DNA of 64,000 nucleotides from Candidatus Roizmanbacteria bacterium (GTDB lineage: Bacteria; Patescibacteriota; Microgenomatia; UBA1406; GWC2-37-13): assembly GCA_016214055.1 (NCBI GenBank), contig JACRPE010000007.1, positions 1 to 64,000 of the forward strand. The letters are read 5' to 3'. Below the pieces are notes generated by a model. That model had not been told where the DNA came from, ran no database searches, and saw only the letters and a list, made by a program, of their open reading frames with translations. A program made the position numbers and the translations under genes. Positions 34,457 through 43,403 of the stretch are shown here, piece by piece. The stretch's first letter is position 1. Each line of letters begins with the position of its first letter.

Positions 34457-35248
34457 ATGAACAAGGGAGAAAATGGATTCAGAAAAGTTTTATCAATCAT
34501 AGGTGTCATTGTCATTGTTATATTTATTTTTTCCATCAATCCTTTTGTTCAGATCGGGGCGGGTGAGCGGGGAGTGGTGATGAACTGGGGTCAGGTGCAG
34601 GATAAGATTCTTTCTGAAGGGTTGCATTTGCGTGTTCCAGTGATGCAATCGGTCCGGAAAATTTCGGTACGGGTTCAAAAATCAGATGTAAAGACAAGTG
34701 GTGCTTCAAAAGATTTGCAGGATGTGGGTCTTGAGTTGGTGGTGAACTGGAAGATAAATACCGCCAAAGTGAACAAGGTGTATCAGACCATCGGCGACGA
34801 GCAGGCAGTTTTGGATAACATCATCATCCCCGCAGTATCGGAGATGGCAAAAGCCGCATCTGCAAAAAAAACAGCTGAAGAAATTATTACCAAAAGACAG
34901 GAATTAAAAAGAGACATCGATGAGTTACTCGTTTCCCGGCTTGCCAACTACGGAATCGTGTTGAGTGACGTGTCTATCATTGACATCAAATTTTCAGACG
35001 AATTCAATAAAGCAATCGAGGCAAAGCAAGTTGCGGAACAGGAGGCCAAACAGGCAATCTTCAAAGCAGAGCAGGCGAAAAATGACGCCGTGGCACGAGT
35101 AAATATGGCAGAAGGACAAGCCAAGGCGCAACAGCTCCAACAACAAGCCCTGTCACCTGAACTGTTACAAAAGATGGCGATAGATAAATGGGACGGCCGA
35201 TTCCCGACCTACATGGGAGGCACCCTTCCCTTTTTACAGATAAAGTAA
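34457..35248 (+). CDS. Prohibitin-family SPFH protein
   Basis: A 263-residue membrane protein. A TM helix (about residues 9-28) precedes the prohibitin signature IGAGERGVVMNWGQVQDKILSEGLHLR, the core VGLELVVNWKIN, and a long Ala/Gln/Glu coiled coil (about 175-230). The C-terminus GGTLPFLQIK fits prohibitins. These ring scaffolds often hold membrane proteases; a signal peptidase gene follows after 4 nt. It differs clearly from the slipin at 19544. Confidence 0.9.
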   Translation: MNKGENGFRKVLSIIGVIVIVIFIFSINPFVQIGAGERGVVMNWGQVQDKILSEGLHLRVPVMQSVRKISVRVQKSDVKTSGASKDLQDVGLELVVNWKINTAKVNKVYQTIGDEQAVLDNIIIPAVSEMAKAASAKKTAEEIITKRQELKRDIDELLVSRLANYGIVLSDVSIIDIKFSDEFNKAIEAKQVAEQEAKQAIFKAEQAKNDAVARVNMAEGQAKAQQLQQQALSPELLQKMAIDKWDGRFPTYMGGTLPFLQIK

Positions 35249-35252
35249 ATTT

Positions 35253-35915
35253 ATGTCATTACTTAATTCACAGAAAGAAAATTCATATAAAACAAGGCAA
35301 ATCATTACTATCATTTTCCTTCTTTTAACATTCATTAAGCCATTATTAGGTGTCATTGGGATTATCCTTATGTGGTTATGGATGAAATGGAAAGTATGGA
35401 TAAAAATAATAATTACACTTCCTTATTTAGTGATATTTGTTTTTGCTCCACTCCTGGTAATAAATTATCTTTTTTTCATGAAGCCTGTTCAAATAAAAGG
35501 ATCGACGATGCTCCCAAATTACAAAGCTGGGGAATATTATATCTCAATAGTTCTTAATAAAAACAGTGAAATTAAACGAGGAGATGTCGTTATTTTTACT
35601 CCTCCAACAAACTCTAACATTGATTATATTAAAAGGGTTATAGCTCTTCCTTACGAAAAAATCGTGATTAGGGAGGGAAATGTTTATGTCAACGGGGAAT
35701 TGGTTAACGAGAATAAGTATTTACAAATGAATACATTTACACGGGTATTTCCAGGAGGAATGGTGAGGGAGGGAGAGGAAATTGTCATACCAGACAACTC
35801 CTATTTTGTGATGGGAGATAATAGGAAAGGAAGTGTAGATTCCAGAGATTTTGGTCCGATTTCACGTGATCTCATTAAAAGCAAAGTTGTTTTTTGCTAT
35901 TTCAATTGCAAGTAA
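35253..35915 (+). CDS. lepB: Signal peptidase I
   Basis: It cleaves Sec signal peptides. The 220-residue protein has two or three N-terminal TM helices (residues 15-80), the catalytic Ser in QIKGSTMLPNY (about 85), the Lys in NIDYIKRVIALPYEK (about 129), and the C-terminal boxes DNSYFVMGDNRKGSVDSRDFGPI. The multi-helix anchor is longer than usual. It sits among small exported proteins that could be its substrates. Confidence 0.92.
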   Translation: MSLLNSQKENSYKTRQIITIIFLLLTFIKPLLGVIGIILMWLWMKWKVWIKIIITLPYLVIFVFAPLLVINYLFFMKPVQIKGSTMLPNYKAGEYYISIVLNKNSEIKRGDVVIFTPPTNSNIDYIKRVIALPYEKIVIREGNVYVNGELVNENKYLQMNTFTRVFPGGMVREGEEIVIPDNSYFVMGDNRKGSVDSRDFGPISRDLIKSKVVFCYFNCK

Positions 35916-35975
35916 TAAGTCTCCGATGGTTAACTTAATTGACTAATTTACTTAATAAGTATAACATCATTATTA

Positions 35976-36467
35976 ATGAAGGTGAAAAAGATTCTAATCA
36001 TCTCCGTTTCAATTTTCTTTTTTTCTATTTTTTTATATGTAACTGATTGGGGATTTGTTAATGGAGGTATTACTGCCTATCCCATAAGCTGTCCTCGTGG
36101 TGATTATATAAATAGTGGGTGCTATATAGACACAAACAACCTCATAGACACAAACAACCTCATAGACACAAACTACATCATGGACAATCGAATTCCTATT
36201 ACATTTTTTCCCAATAAAAACTCTCAAACGGTCATAACAAAACATCCTCTAGGACCACTTGGTAAGCTTGATGATTGTATCGTTGTAGATAGAACAAGTT
36301 GGCAGTGTTGGCTTTATAACAGGGAAGTAGGAATTCGTTCTTTCGATGGAGAGTTCAACTTAATAACCTCATCTTTAAAAAGAACAGATGAGGAGGAAAA
36401 AAGAATATTAATTACCAGATTTGTTCCCCGCTGGAGATGGTTGTTTTTGAAAATATTTAAAAAGTGA
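35976..36467 (+). CDS. Secreted protein with a tandem repeat
   Basis: A 163-residue protein with an N-terminal signal/TM helix (residues 5-24), Cys-containing segments (YPISCPRGDYINSGC), and a tandem repeat IDTNNL-IDTNNL-IDTNY encoded by 18-bp units. A basic C-terminus (RWRWLFLKIFKK) follows. Not recognised. It overlaps the next gene by 4 bp. Confidence 0.5.
   Translation: MKVKKILIISVSIFFFSIFLYVTDWGFVNGGITAYPISCPRGDYINSGCYIDTNNLIDTNNLIDTNYIMDNRIPITFFPNKNSQTVITKHPLGPLGKLDDCIVVDRTSWQCWLYNREVGIRSFDGEFNLITSSLKRTDEEEKRILITRFVPRWRWLFLKIFKK
36126..36176 (+). repeat. 18-bp tandem repeat inside a coding sequence
   Basis: The unit ATAGACACAAACAACCTC occurs twice in full (36126-36143, 36144-36161) with a third partial copy to 36176. 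Each unit adds six residues, so changes in copy number keep the frame. Confidence 0.85.
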
Positions 36468-37327
36468 ATATCTTGCTCAGTAGAAAAGATAAGATTTTAA
36501 TAGCTGTATCAGTTGTAATCTACTTGGTCGCGCTAGTTTTTATCCGGAATATATTTGCTCACATTTTTCTTGTTTTACCCTTTTTTCTATCAATAGCACT
36601 AAAATTTTATACAAATAAACGTCTTCCTGTTGTAAGAGTAATCATGCTCGACATTTTATTGCTATCAATTATTTTTGTTCGCGTTTATCAACTATATAAA
36701 ATAATAAAAACCGTTAATAGAGATCCACAAATAAGTAAATCGTCACAAATTATAGTTCCGTCGATTGTACCTGAAGCAGGATTATCAAAACTTAAAGTTA
36801 TTCTTCCGCCAGTTGGGCCTTATTGCAACGGCTGTTATAGTGGGGCACCAGGAGGTCTTACTACTTCACCCATAACAAACAATTTATTAATATCAGAAGG
36901 TCAATGGGTTTCTGGAGAATATTTCACGCCAAATGAGGAAAAACAATGGAATTATATATATTACGTTTTCAAAAATTTACTTCCTGAATTACCTCAAGAT
37001 ACGAAGATGATTATGCCAGGAAGTAATTTTTTTCAAGACGTTATAAAAATAGCCGTAAATAGTTCACAAGAATTTAAAAAATCAGATCCTGACAACAAGG
37101 GAAATATATTAATTTATACCTATAAAAAATTAGCGGAAAAAACAAATAAAGAGGGGATAAAAATATATATTTTTGAGGTTCGTCCAACCTTCGATAAGGG
37201 CTCATTAAATAGACGAGATGCGATTTTTATTAAGAACGGCGCCACTTTTTATATTATGTTTGATTGGAAGACAAGGGATTTTGACGGAACATTTGACAAA
37301 ATAATTGACTCGATAAGATTTGAATGA
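36464..37327 (+). CDS. Membrane protein with extracytoplasmic domain
   Basis: A 287-residue protein starting at GTG 36464 inside the previous stop. Three TM helices (about residues 11-85) are followed by a secreted domain with CNGCYSG and a C-terminal part of alternating strands (FKKSDPDNKGNILIYTYKKL). Function unknown. It ends the accessory stretch. Confidence 0.5.
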   Translation: MNILLSRKDKILIAVSVVIYLVALVFIRNIFAHIFLVLPFFLSIALKFYTNKRLPVVRVIMLDILLLSIIFVRVYQLYKIIKTVNRDPQISKSSQIIVPSIVPEAGLSKLKVILPPVGPYCNGCYSGAPGGLTTSPITNNLLISEGQWVSGEYFTPNEEKQWNYIYYVFKNLLPELPQDTKMIMPGSNFFQDVIKIAVNSSQEFKKSDPDNKGNILIYTYKKLAEKTNKEGIKIYIFEVRPTFDKGSLNRRDAIFIKNGATFYIMFDWKTRDFDGTFDKIIDSIRFE

Positions 37328-37345
37328 AATTTATTTTTATTGTAT

Positions 37346-37385
37346 TATTAGACTGGTGGATCCCCGGCCTTCGCCGAGGATGACA
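37346..37385. repeat. Partial palindromic repeat
   Basis: Only the right half of the TGTCAT...ATGACA element is present: AGACTGGTGGATCCCCGGCC and GAGGATGACA. The left arm is missing, so it is a decayed copy upstream of the ligase promoter. Confidence 0.7.
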
Positions 37386-37420
37386 CTCTGTGATTTATCT
37401 TCATATAGTACAATTAGGTC

Positions 37421-39160
37421 ATGAAATTTGCGGATTTAGCGACTTATTTTGAGAAAATTGAGGCGGTATCTTCGCGCCTCACCATCACCTCACTTCTTGC
37501 TGAGCTTTTTCAAAAACTAACTCCTCTTGAATTGGAGAAGACGGTGTATTTATTGCAGGGAAGAGTCGTTCCCGCATTCCAAGCAATCGAGTTTGGTATG
37601 GCGGAAAAGACGGTGGTGAAGGCAATTGTTTCCGCACTCAACATGGAAAAGGCATACTTTGACCGAGAGGCGAGAAAGATGGGGGATTTGGGAAAGACGG
37701 TTGAGTTTTTCAAAAAACAGTTTTTATCATTCGAAGCAAAGGATTTGACCATTCTTGAAACATACGAGGCGCTATACAAGGCGGCAACAGCGCATGGAGA
37801 TAAATCTCAAGAATTCAAAATAAATATTCTCTCTCTTTTGATACGCCAACTTGATCCGTTATCAGCACGTTACCTGGTACGCATTCCTCAAACCCTCATG
37901 CGATTGGGATTCTCGGATATGACGGTACTGGACGCTTATTCATGGATGCTAACCGGTGATAAAAGTTTGCGGCCTGCAATTGAGGCGGCATATCATGTGC
38001 GTCCTGATTTAGGATATATCGGTCGCATATTGAAAGAAAAAGGAGTGAAAGAAATGGCAAATATTCAGCCCCACATCTTTACCCCCATCATCATGATGCG
38101 TGCGGAAAGGCTCTCATCAGGCGAGGAAATCATTGCACAGATTGGCACCTGTGCGGTCGAACCGAAGTACGATGGATTTCGTTTACAAATTCATTACGAT
38201 AAAAAATCAGGAGTGGTCAAATTATATTCACGAAGTCTTGAGGATGTCTCACTCATGTATCCTGACGTCATTGAAGGAATTAAAAAACAAATGAGCGCGG
38301 ATGAGGTAATACTGGAGGGAGAGGCGATTGGGTTTGATCCGGCGACGGGGTCTTTTTTGCCCTTTCAAGATACGGTACAGAGAAAACGGAAATATGACAT
38401 TGCGGAAAAGGCGCTTGAAATTCCTCTCAAATTATTTTGTTTTGAATTGCTTTATGCTGATGGGAAGAATTATGTCCACACCCCTTTCATTGAACGCAGA
38501 AAATGCTTAGAAGAAATTATCCATACCACAAAGGATATTTCAAAAGATACCGTACTTATTGCTCCCCATGAAATTATTTCTGAAGGCGTCAAAATTGAAC
38601 TCAACTTTGAAGACGCAATAGCACGAGGGTTGGAGGGAATCATTGCAAAAAAACTTGACGGAATTTATCAACCCGGTGCGCGGGGGTGGAACTGGATCAA
38701 ATTTAAACGGAGCTACTCTTCTAAAATCGAAGACACCATCGATTGTGTGGTGATGGGATATGACGCGGGGAAGGGGAAGCGGACCGATTTTGGGATCGGA
38801 GCATTCCTTGTGGGTATATATGACAAAACTAAGGAAAAATATGTAACTATTGCAAAAATCGGCACCGGCTTAACCGATATAGAGTGGCGAGAAATATTTG
38901 CTAAAAGTCAAAAGTTAAAAGTCAAAAGTAAACCGTCAGTCTATGAGGTCGAGAAGGGGATGGAGTGTGACGTGTGGCTTGATCCATACTTGGTAGTTGA
39001 GATCAAAGCCGACGAAATAACTAAATCACCCATCCACACGGCACATCTTGCACTTCGTTTTCCCCGTCTGCAAAGATTCCGTGATGATAAAAAGGCTGAA
39101 GACGCCACCACTCTTTCTGAAATGGAGTCGATGTTTACGGGGCAAGGAAAGACGAAATAA
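37421..39160 (+). CDS. ATP-dependent DNA ligase, archaeal type
   Basis: It seals nicks with ATP. The 579-residue protein has the DNA-binding N-terminal domain, the adenylated Lys in VEPKYDGFRLQIH (about residue 248), SRSLEDVS, EGEAIGFD, FELLYADG, EGIIAKKLDGIYQPG and WIKFKRSY, all in the order of archaeal ligases. TACAAT lies 6 nt before the ATG. A short AAAAGTCAAAAG-type repeat near 38905-38930 encodes SQKLKVKSK in a loop. CPR bacteria usually also have an NAD-dependent ligase, so this is probably an additional repair ligase. Confidence 0.93.
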   Translation: MKFADLATYFEKIEAVSSRLTITSLLAELFQKLTPLELEKTVYLLQGRVVPAFQAIEFGMAEKTVVKAIVSALNMEKAYFDREARKMGDLGKTVEFFKKQFLSFEAKDLTILETYEALYKAATAHGDKSQEFKINILSLLIRQLDPLSARYLVRIPQTLMRLGFSDMTVLDAYSWMLTGDKSLRPAIEAAYHVRPDLGYIGRILKEKGVKEMANIQPHIFTPIIMMRAERLSSGEEIIAQIGTCAVEPKYDGFRLQIHYDKKSGVVKLYSRSLEDVSLMYPDVIEGIKKQMSADEVILEGEAIGFDPATGSFLPFQDTVQRKRKYDIAEKALEIPLKLFCFELLYADGKNYVHTPFIERRKCLEEIIHTTKDISKDTVLIAPHEIISEGVKIELNFEDAIARGLEGIIAKKLDGIYQPGARGWNWIKFKRSYSSKIEDTIDCVVMGYDAGKGKRTDFGIGAFLVGIYDKTKEKYVTIAKIGTGLTDIEWREIFAKSQKLKVKSKPSVYEVEKGMECDVWLDPYLVVEIKADEITKSPIHTAHLALRFPRLQRFRDDKKAEDATTLSEMESMFTGQGKTK

Positions 39161-39833
39161 TATTCTTTTTATGATGCATAAGCGTCTTCATAAACCTGAC
39201 CGGGTATTCACCAAAAAATGACTGGGGATTTTTTTTGATTCGGCGTCCGGAGATATACACAATGAGGTCATGGTCGCGTAATATAGTGCCATGGGCGGCA
39301 GTGATATGTATGGAGAGATCAATGTCCTCATGTACTTTTTTATCATTCAAACACACATCATTTTTTACCTTATTCCACATAGACCGGCTCAGTATCATAT
39401 TCGGTCCTGAGAGAACTTCATTGTGGAATATGGGTTTGATGAAATCAAAATAGAGGTTAATGATGGGCATCGCCTTTACGTTCAGGTCATAGAACTCAAC
39501 CGGTCCCGTAAGGGCATCAATTTTTTTGGTTTCAAAATTATCTTTCACCCTCTTTATCCAATCGGGGGGAAGATGTGTATCGGCGTCACAGCGGGCTATG
39601 ATATCACCTGTTGCGGTATTAAAACCCTTATTTCGTGCGGCTATCATCCCCTGGACCGGTTCTTTTACGATGGTGACGGGAAAAAGCTTTGCAATTTTTA
39701 TGGTTTTATCGGTGCAGTTATTGTCTACCACAATGATTTCATCGGGCCGTACTTGCTGTGCCATAATATGCACGAGACAGTCTTTCATATATTTTTCTTC
39801 GTTATATGCGGGGATAACCAGGGAAATCTTCAT
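39135..39833 (-). CDS. Family 2 glycosyltransferase
   Basis: A 232-residue GT2 enzyme with LVIPAYNEEKYMKDCL, VDNNCTDKT, ARNKGFNTATGDIIARCDADTHLPPDW (DxD metal site) and a C-terminal catalytic segment EDIDLS. No TM helix, so it is cytoplasmic or peripheral. TACAAT on the minus strand sits 6 nt before the ATG. It is divergent from a second GT2 gene 35 nt away. Confidence 0.9.
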   Translation of the reverse strand: MKISLVIPAYNEEKYMKDCLVHIMAQQVRPDEIIVVDNNCTDKTIKIAKLFPVTIVKEPVQGMIAARNKGFNTATGDIIARCDADTHLPPDWIKRVKDNFETKKIDALTGPVEFYDLNVKAMPIINLYFDFIKPIFHNEVLSGPNMILSRSMWNKVKNDVCLNDKKVHEDIDLSIHITAAHGTILRDHDLIVYISGRRIKKNPQSFFGEYPVRFMKTLMHHKKNIISSFLAP

Positions 39834-39868
39834 ATCCTCATTGTATCAAATGATATAATGTTGGGATT

Positions 39869-40693
39869 ATGAAGCCATTTTTCTCGATAATCGTCCCTAC
39901 TTTAAACGAAGAACATTTTCTTCCCCTCCTTCTTTCTGACCTGGAGCGCCAAAAAGAAAAGAATTTTGAGGTCATTATCATCGATGGGGCATCTGCCGAT
40001 AAAACAGAAGAGATCGCAAAAGAATTTTCAAAAAAGCTGGAACTCAGTTTTTTCCAGGTAAAAAAGCGGAATGTTTCTTTTCAAAGAAACTTGGGAGCAC
40101 AAAAATCAAATGGAGCATTTATGGTTTTTTTGGATGCGGACTCAAGCGTGTCGCCTTACTTTACCAAAAAGCTTCACTCATATATCCTCCGCACAAAAGG
40201 ACTGGTCTTTTTACCCGCAATCGCACCCGATGAGGTAAACTCCCAAACGAAAGTGGTATTTAACTTTACCAATTTCATTGTGGAGATGTCCCAGAGCATA
40301 GGGAGACCTTTTTCATCGGGAGGCTCAATGATATTTGAGCGGAATTTTTTCCATTTTATCGGTGGATTTCCCGAGAATGTGTTTATGTCCGAAGATCATC
40401 AGATCATACAGAAGGCATACAAACACGGGGTAAAGGCGCGTTTTATGCGGGGTATAAAGGTTAAAATGTCCATGCGCCGCATGAAAAAAGAAGGAGAGCT
40501 GAAGCTTCTGTATAAATATGTACTGACCGCGGCACAATATTTAATAAAGGGAAAAATAGACAAAAAAATTATCGAATATCAGATGGGGGGTCATTTTTAT
40601 CTTCAAAAGGAAAAGAATAAATCAGTCGAAGACAAAGCACAGGAATATTTAAATGAGGCTAAACGATTCTTCAGAAAGATCTTTCTTCAATAA
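39869..40693 (+). CDS. Family 2 glycosyltransferase
   Basis: A 274-residue GT2 enzyme: FFSIIVPTLNEEHFLPLLLSD, DGASADKTEEIA, FQRNLGAQKSNGAFMVFLDADSS, and GGFPENVFMSEDHQI with the catalytic ED. A basic C-terminal tail may touch the membrane. It pairs with the divergent GT2 gene; acceptor unknown, probably an envelope glycan. Confidence 0.9.
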   Translation: MKPFFSIIVPTLNEEHFLPLLLSDLERQKEKNFEVIIIDGASADKTEEIAKEFSKKLELSFFQVKKRNVSFQRNLGAQKSNGAFMVFLDADSSVSPYFTKKLHSYILRTKGLVFLPAIAPDEVNSQTKVVFNFTNFIVEMSQSIGRPFSSGGSMIFERNFFHFIGGFPENVFMSEDHQIIQKAYKHGVKARFMRGIKVKMSMRRMKKEGELKLLYKYVLTAAQYLIKGKIDKKIIEYQMGGHFYLQKEKNKSVEDKAQEYLNEAKRFFRKIFLQ

Positions 40694-40709
40694 TTTAATA
40701 TTGATTTAT

Positions 40710-40793
40710 TGTCATTCCCGCGCAGGCGGGAATCCAGTCTTAAAATACAATTTTGTAATTGTAGCATGGATCCCCATCTTCACGGGGATGACA
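40710..40793. repeat. Palindromic repeat (84-bp form)
   Basis: Ends TGTCATTCCCGCGCAGGCGG and CACGGGGATGACA, with the middle TTTTGTAATTGTAGCATGGAT. It is almost the same length and layout as 30530-30613 and 61780-61863. Confidence 0.85.
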
Positions 40794-40914
40794 TTTGAGT
40801 GATAAATAATTATCCACAAAATACTTTACATATTTTTACGGCTTTGGAGAGCTCTATTGTATTATTAAAATAATATAGGATGTCTTATAACATATATGAT
40901 TTATTCTATAGGCC

Positions 40915-40943
40915 TTGACAAAATAAAACCAATACTTTATATT
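40915..40943 (+). promoter_or_regulatory. Consensus sigma-70 promoter of the 50-aa gene
   Basis: TTGACA (40915-40920), a 17-nt spacer and TATATT (40938-40943). The ATG at 40950 lies 6 nt after the -10 box, so the transcript should begin at the start codon. It is one of the best promoters in the window. Confidence 0.85.
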
Positions 40944-40949
40944 AGTGAT

Positions 40950-41102
40950 ATGAAATCCCAAGCGATCTACATGCAGACAGATAAATCTCAGGACAAGCAC
41001 GAGCTAAGCCAGAAGAATGAGTTTATCCGATTTGTGGGAGGTCAGTTTAAGCAGCTTACCCGTCGTAATCTCGGGTTACCGATGAAGTTATACCATCTCT
41101 AA
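40950..41102 (+). CDS. Small basic protein, probably highly expressed
   Basis: A 50-residue protein beginning MKSQAIYMQTDKSQDKHEL and ending RRNLGLPMKLYHL. The start at 40950 is set by the promoter; an upstream ATG at 40896 would precede the transcription start. Charge pattern and helix-forming middle (QKNEFIRFVGGQFKQLTRR) suggest binding to nucleic acid or ribosome. It is not recognised. A hairpin follows 22 nt after the stop. Confidence 0.7.
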   Translation: MKSQAIYMQTDKSQDKHELSQKNEFIRFVGGQFKQLTRRNLGLPMKLYHL

Positions 41103-41124
41103 ATTCTGCCCAAAAAAAAGAAGA

Positions 41125-41166
41125 GCATCACTACCGCTCGTATAAGGGGACGACGAGTAGTAATGC
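41125..41166. terminator. Hairpin after the 50-aa gene
   Basis: GCATCACTACCGCTCG pairs imperfectly with CGAGTAGTAATGC around a loop containing TATAAGGGGA. No T-run follows directly, so it may stabilise the mRNA end rather than terminate. Confidence 0.5.
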
Positions 41167-41207
41167 CCTTCGCATACATTAGCAGATAGTATTTTTAATG
41201 TCAAGGT

Positions 41208-43352
41208 CTACTTATTTTTTACTTGATACAGAGCCCCAAACCCACTTGATGAAGTAAATATTTTATCTGCAAGTTTCATAAATTTTTCTTCAAATAGATT
41301 TTTGTATTTATCGCGTTCCATACGTGAGACTACGATGTATTTAATGTTATATTTACTGATTAATTCGACTGTTTTATCGACATCTTTGGACTCATAGAGC
41401 GCGACAATATCGGGTATGCGGTTACCCACTACATTTGCCGATCCGCGCCATAACCATTCATGAACCCACCACCCCGCGACCGTCGGAAGGCCTGTGTTGG
41501 CCGAAATGCGGGCGAAATCCGTGTAAGAATCACCCTGTGCTTCGAGGATAGTGGGTTGACCGGTTACTTTATCATTCATAAAATCAACAATCTCTTTATC
41601 TTCCGCAAATGTTGTCTCCATCCACTTAATCCCATTCAATTCAGGTGTCTTTTTTAATGCTCCGTAGTATGAAGGGAATGAATAAAAAGGATAGATAAAT
41701 ATGAATGAAAAGAAGAATAAAAATATGCAGGATAAGATAAAACGGGGGAGGCGGGTAAGAAGAGTTATCCGGAAAAAAGTATAGGTTGAGGCAATCCCCA
41801 TGATCATAAAGGCCTGGTAGCCGAGTTTAAACATGGTATTCGCCCTGAAGTGCGCCGGATAGATATCTTTAATGTAAAAGAATTCGGGTATAAAGATAAG
41901 TATTGTTCCGAACACGAAGCAGATAAAAATAAAGTCATCAATTGCGGTATGAAGCGGGGTAGGATGCTCTTTTCTTTTTTGTTGAATATATTTCACGATA
42001 AAAAATAGGAGAAAACTCACCCAGAAAAATCCCCATAGCACAAACAACATCCACAAAGGGTCAGGCTGACAGTTTCCTTTTTCAAATAAGAAAGGTCCGA
42101 CCTTAACCATAGCAACCAAAAAGTCCGGACTGCAATTCACGCCAATGCCTGATACGAAAGGTGAAAAATGAGAGGAGAAAGGAAATGAAAACAGTAAAAA
42201 TGAGAGTATCATCACTCCCCCTAATATAAAAAGCTTCCGGCTGAACCCAAACAGGGCAAGAAATAAGAGTCCTGCAAGAAGGATATATATGGGTCCGTCG
42301 AAGGCGTTGGTCATGTAATGGATAGCGGCGAGGAAACCGAGAAGGATTGAATTTGAAATTAGAAATTTGTTTACCCTGAGGAACGTAGGGAAATTTGAAA
42401 TTTTTCTATCCTGAGATTGTTTGATAAACATTAAAAACAACACCGATATCGTCAACAGGACAAAGGGGATGTCAAATACGTGTCCGTGCAGGTCGGCAAC
42501 CACGTAGGAATAGGAAGGGAACTCATGGATGGTAAACGGAATAAACCGGGTTGCGTTCGGGTACCAGTATTTCGTGGGATTATATTTGCTAAGAATTTGC
42601 CAGAAAGGAATAGGTTTATCGGGGCTATACCCTGAGGTGAAAAGATAGACAGTATGCAGATTTCCTGCGAGATTGACGATGAGCGTTCCCAGCAATCCTC
42701 CAAAGATTGCATGACGCAGCGATTTGTAAAAGAGATAGATAATATTTCCAACAAGAGAAAAAACCATAGTAATGCTTTGGGCAAATATAGTGGCAAGAAT
42801 GAGGTTGTAGCCCATAGCTGACGGAATATCAGTTAACTTGATGAGAACTGCTCCCGTCAAGTGTCCGAAATAATAGTAGTTAATCGGATTGTTTCCCGAA
42901 AACCACATATCCAGAGGGGGGAAAAACCGAGATCGAAGGATGGACTTCATAAACCCATAATCCATGAATTTTTCCAAACCCCGGATGGATGGCTCCTGAC
43001 CCCTTATATATGCAAGAAAAAAAAGGGATGCGATAAAAAGTAATTCCTCAAAAAGAAAAATAAAAAAATCATTATTCAAAATAAGTCGGGGAAGGCGTGC
43101 CCGTTTGAAATATATATACCCGACCACAAAGAAGGTAATGATCAAAACAAGACTTGTTTGGGTAAAGGGGAGAAGTTTATATATCCCCAAGATAAATACA
43201 ATATAGCTCAACGCAAGAATGGCAATAGTTTTGGCAAAAGGGTATCCCCGGTCAAAGAATTGGTGAAAGAATGTACGGGTGAGAGGAAACACGATAATCC
43301 CGAGGGCAAAAAGTACTACATACCAGTTTAACGTCGTTATAATCCAGTCCAT
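41208..43352 (-). CDS. DUF2298 (YYY-family) polytopic membrane protein
   Basis: A 714-residue protein with about 15 TM helices. The segments FMDYGFMKSILRSRFFPPLDMW, NPINYYYFGHLTGAVLIKL and HEFPSYSYVVADLHGHVFDIPF are typical of the DUF2298/Chlor_Arch_YYY family, thought to be GT-C-like. The C-terminal domain is soluble. TATAAT on the minus strand is 8 nt before the ATG. A segment near 42350-42405 (KISNF...NKFLISNS) is encoded by an AAATTTGAAATT-type repeat. Confidence 0.9.
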   Translation of the reverse strand: MDWIITTLNWYVVLFALGIIVFPLTRTFFHQFFDRGYPFAKTIAILALSYIVFILGIYKLLPFTQTSLVLIITFFVVGYIYFKRARLPRLILNNDFFIFLFEELLFIASLFFLAYIRGQEPSIRGLEKFMDYGFMKSILRSRFFPPLDMWFSGNNPINYYYFGHLTGAVLIKLTDIPSAMGYNLILATIFAQSITMVFSLVGNIIYLFYKSLRHAIFGGLLGTLIVNLAGNLHTVYLFTSGYSPDKPIPFWQILSKYNPTKYWYPNATRFIPFTIHEFPSYSYVVADLHGHVFDIPFVLLTISVLFLMFIKQSQDRKISNFPTFLRVNKFLISNSILLGFLAAIHYMTNAFDGPIYILLAGLLFLALFGFSRKLFILGGVMILSFLLFSFPFSSHFSPFVSGIGVNCSPDFLVAMVKVGPFLFEKGNCQPDPLWMLFVLWGFFWVSFLLFFIVKYIQQKRKEHPTPLHTAIDDFIFICFVFGTILIFIPEFFYIKDIYPAHFRANTMFKLGYQAFMIMGIASTYTFFRITLLTRLPRFILSCIFLFFFSFIFIYPFYSFPSYYGALKKTPELNGIKWMETTFAEDKEIVDFMNDKVTGQPTILEAQGDSYTDFARISANTGLPTVAGWWVHEWLWRGSANVVGNRIPDIVALYESKDVDKTVELISKYNIKYIVVSRMERDKYKNLFEEKFMKLADKIFTSSSGFGALYQVKNK

Positions 43353-43403
43353 AAGTACCTATTATAATTGCTTTTTATCATTTAAAATGAGAGAATTACC
43401 CTC

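Noticed and set aside
36126-36176. CRISPR array
   Set aside because: The 18-bp units are tandem without spacers and lie in a coding frame. No CRISPR array or cas gene was seen anywhere in the window.
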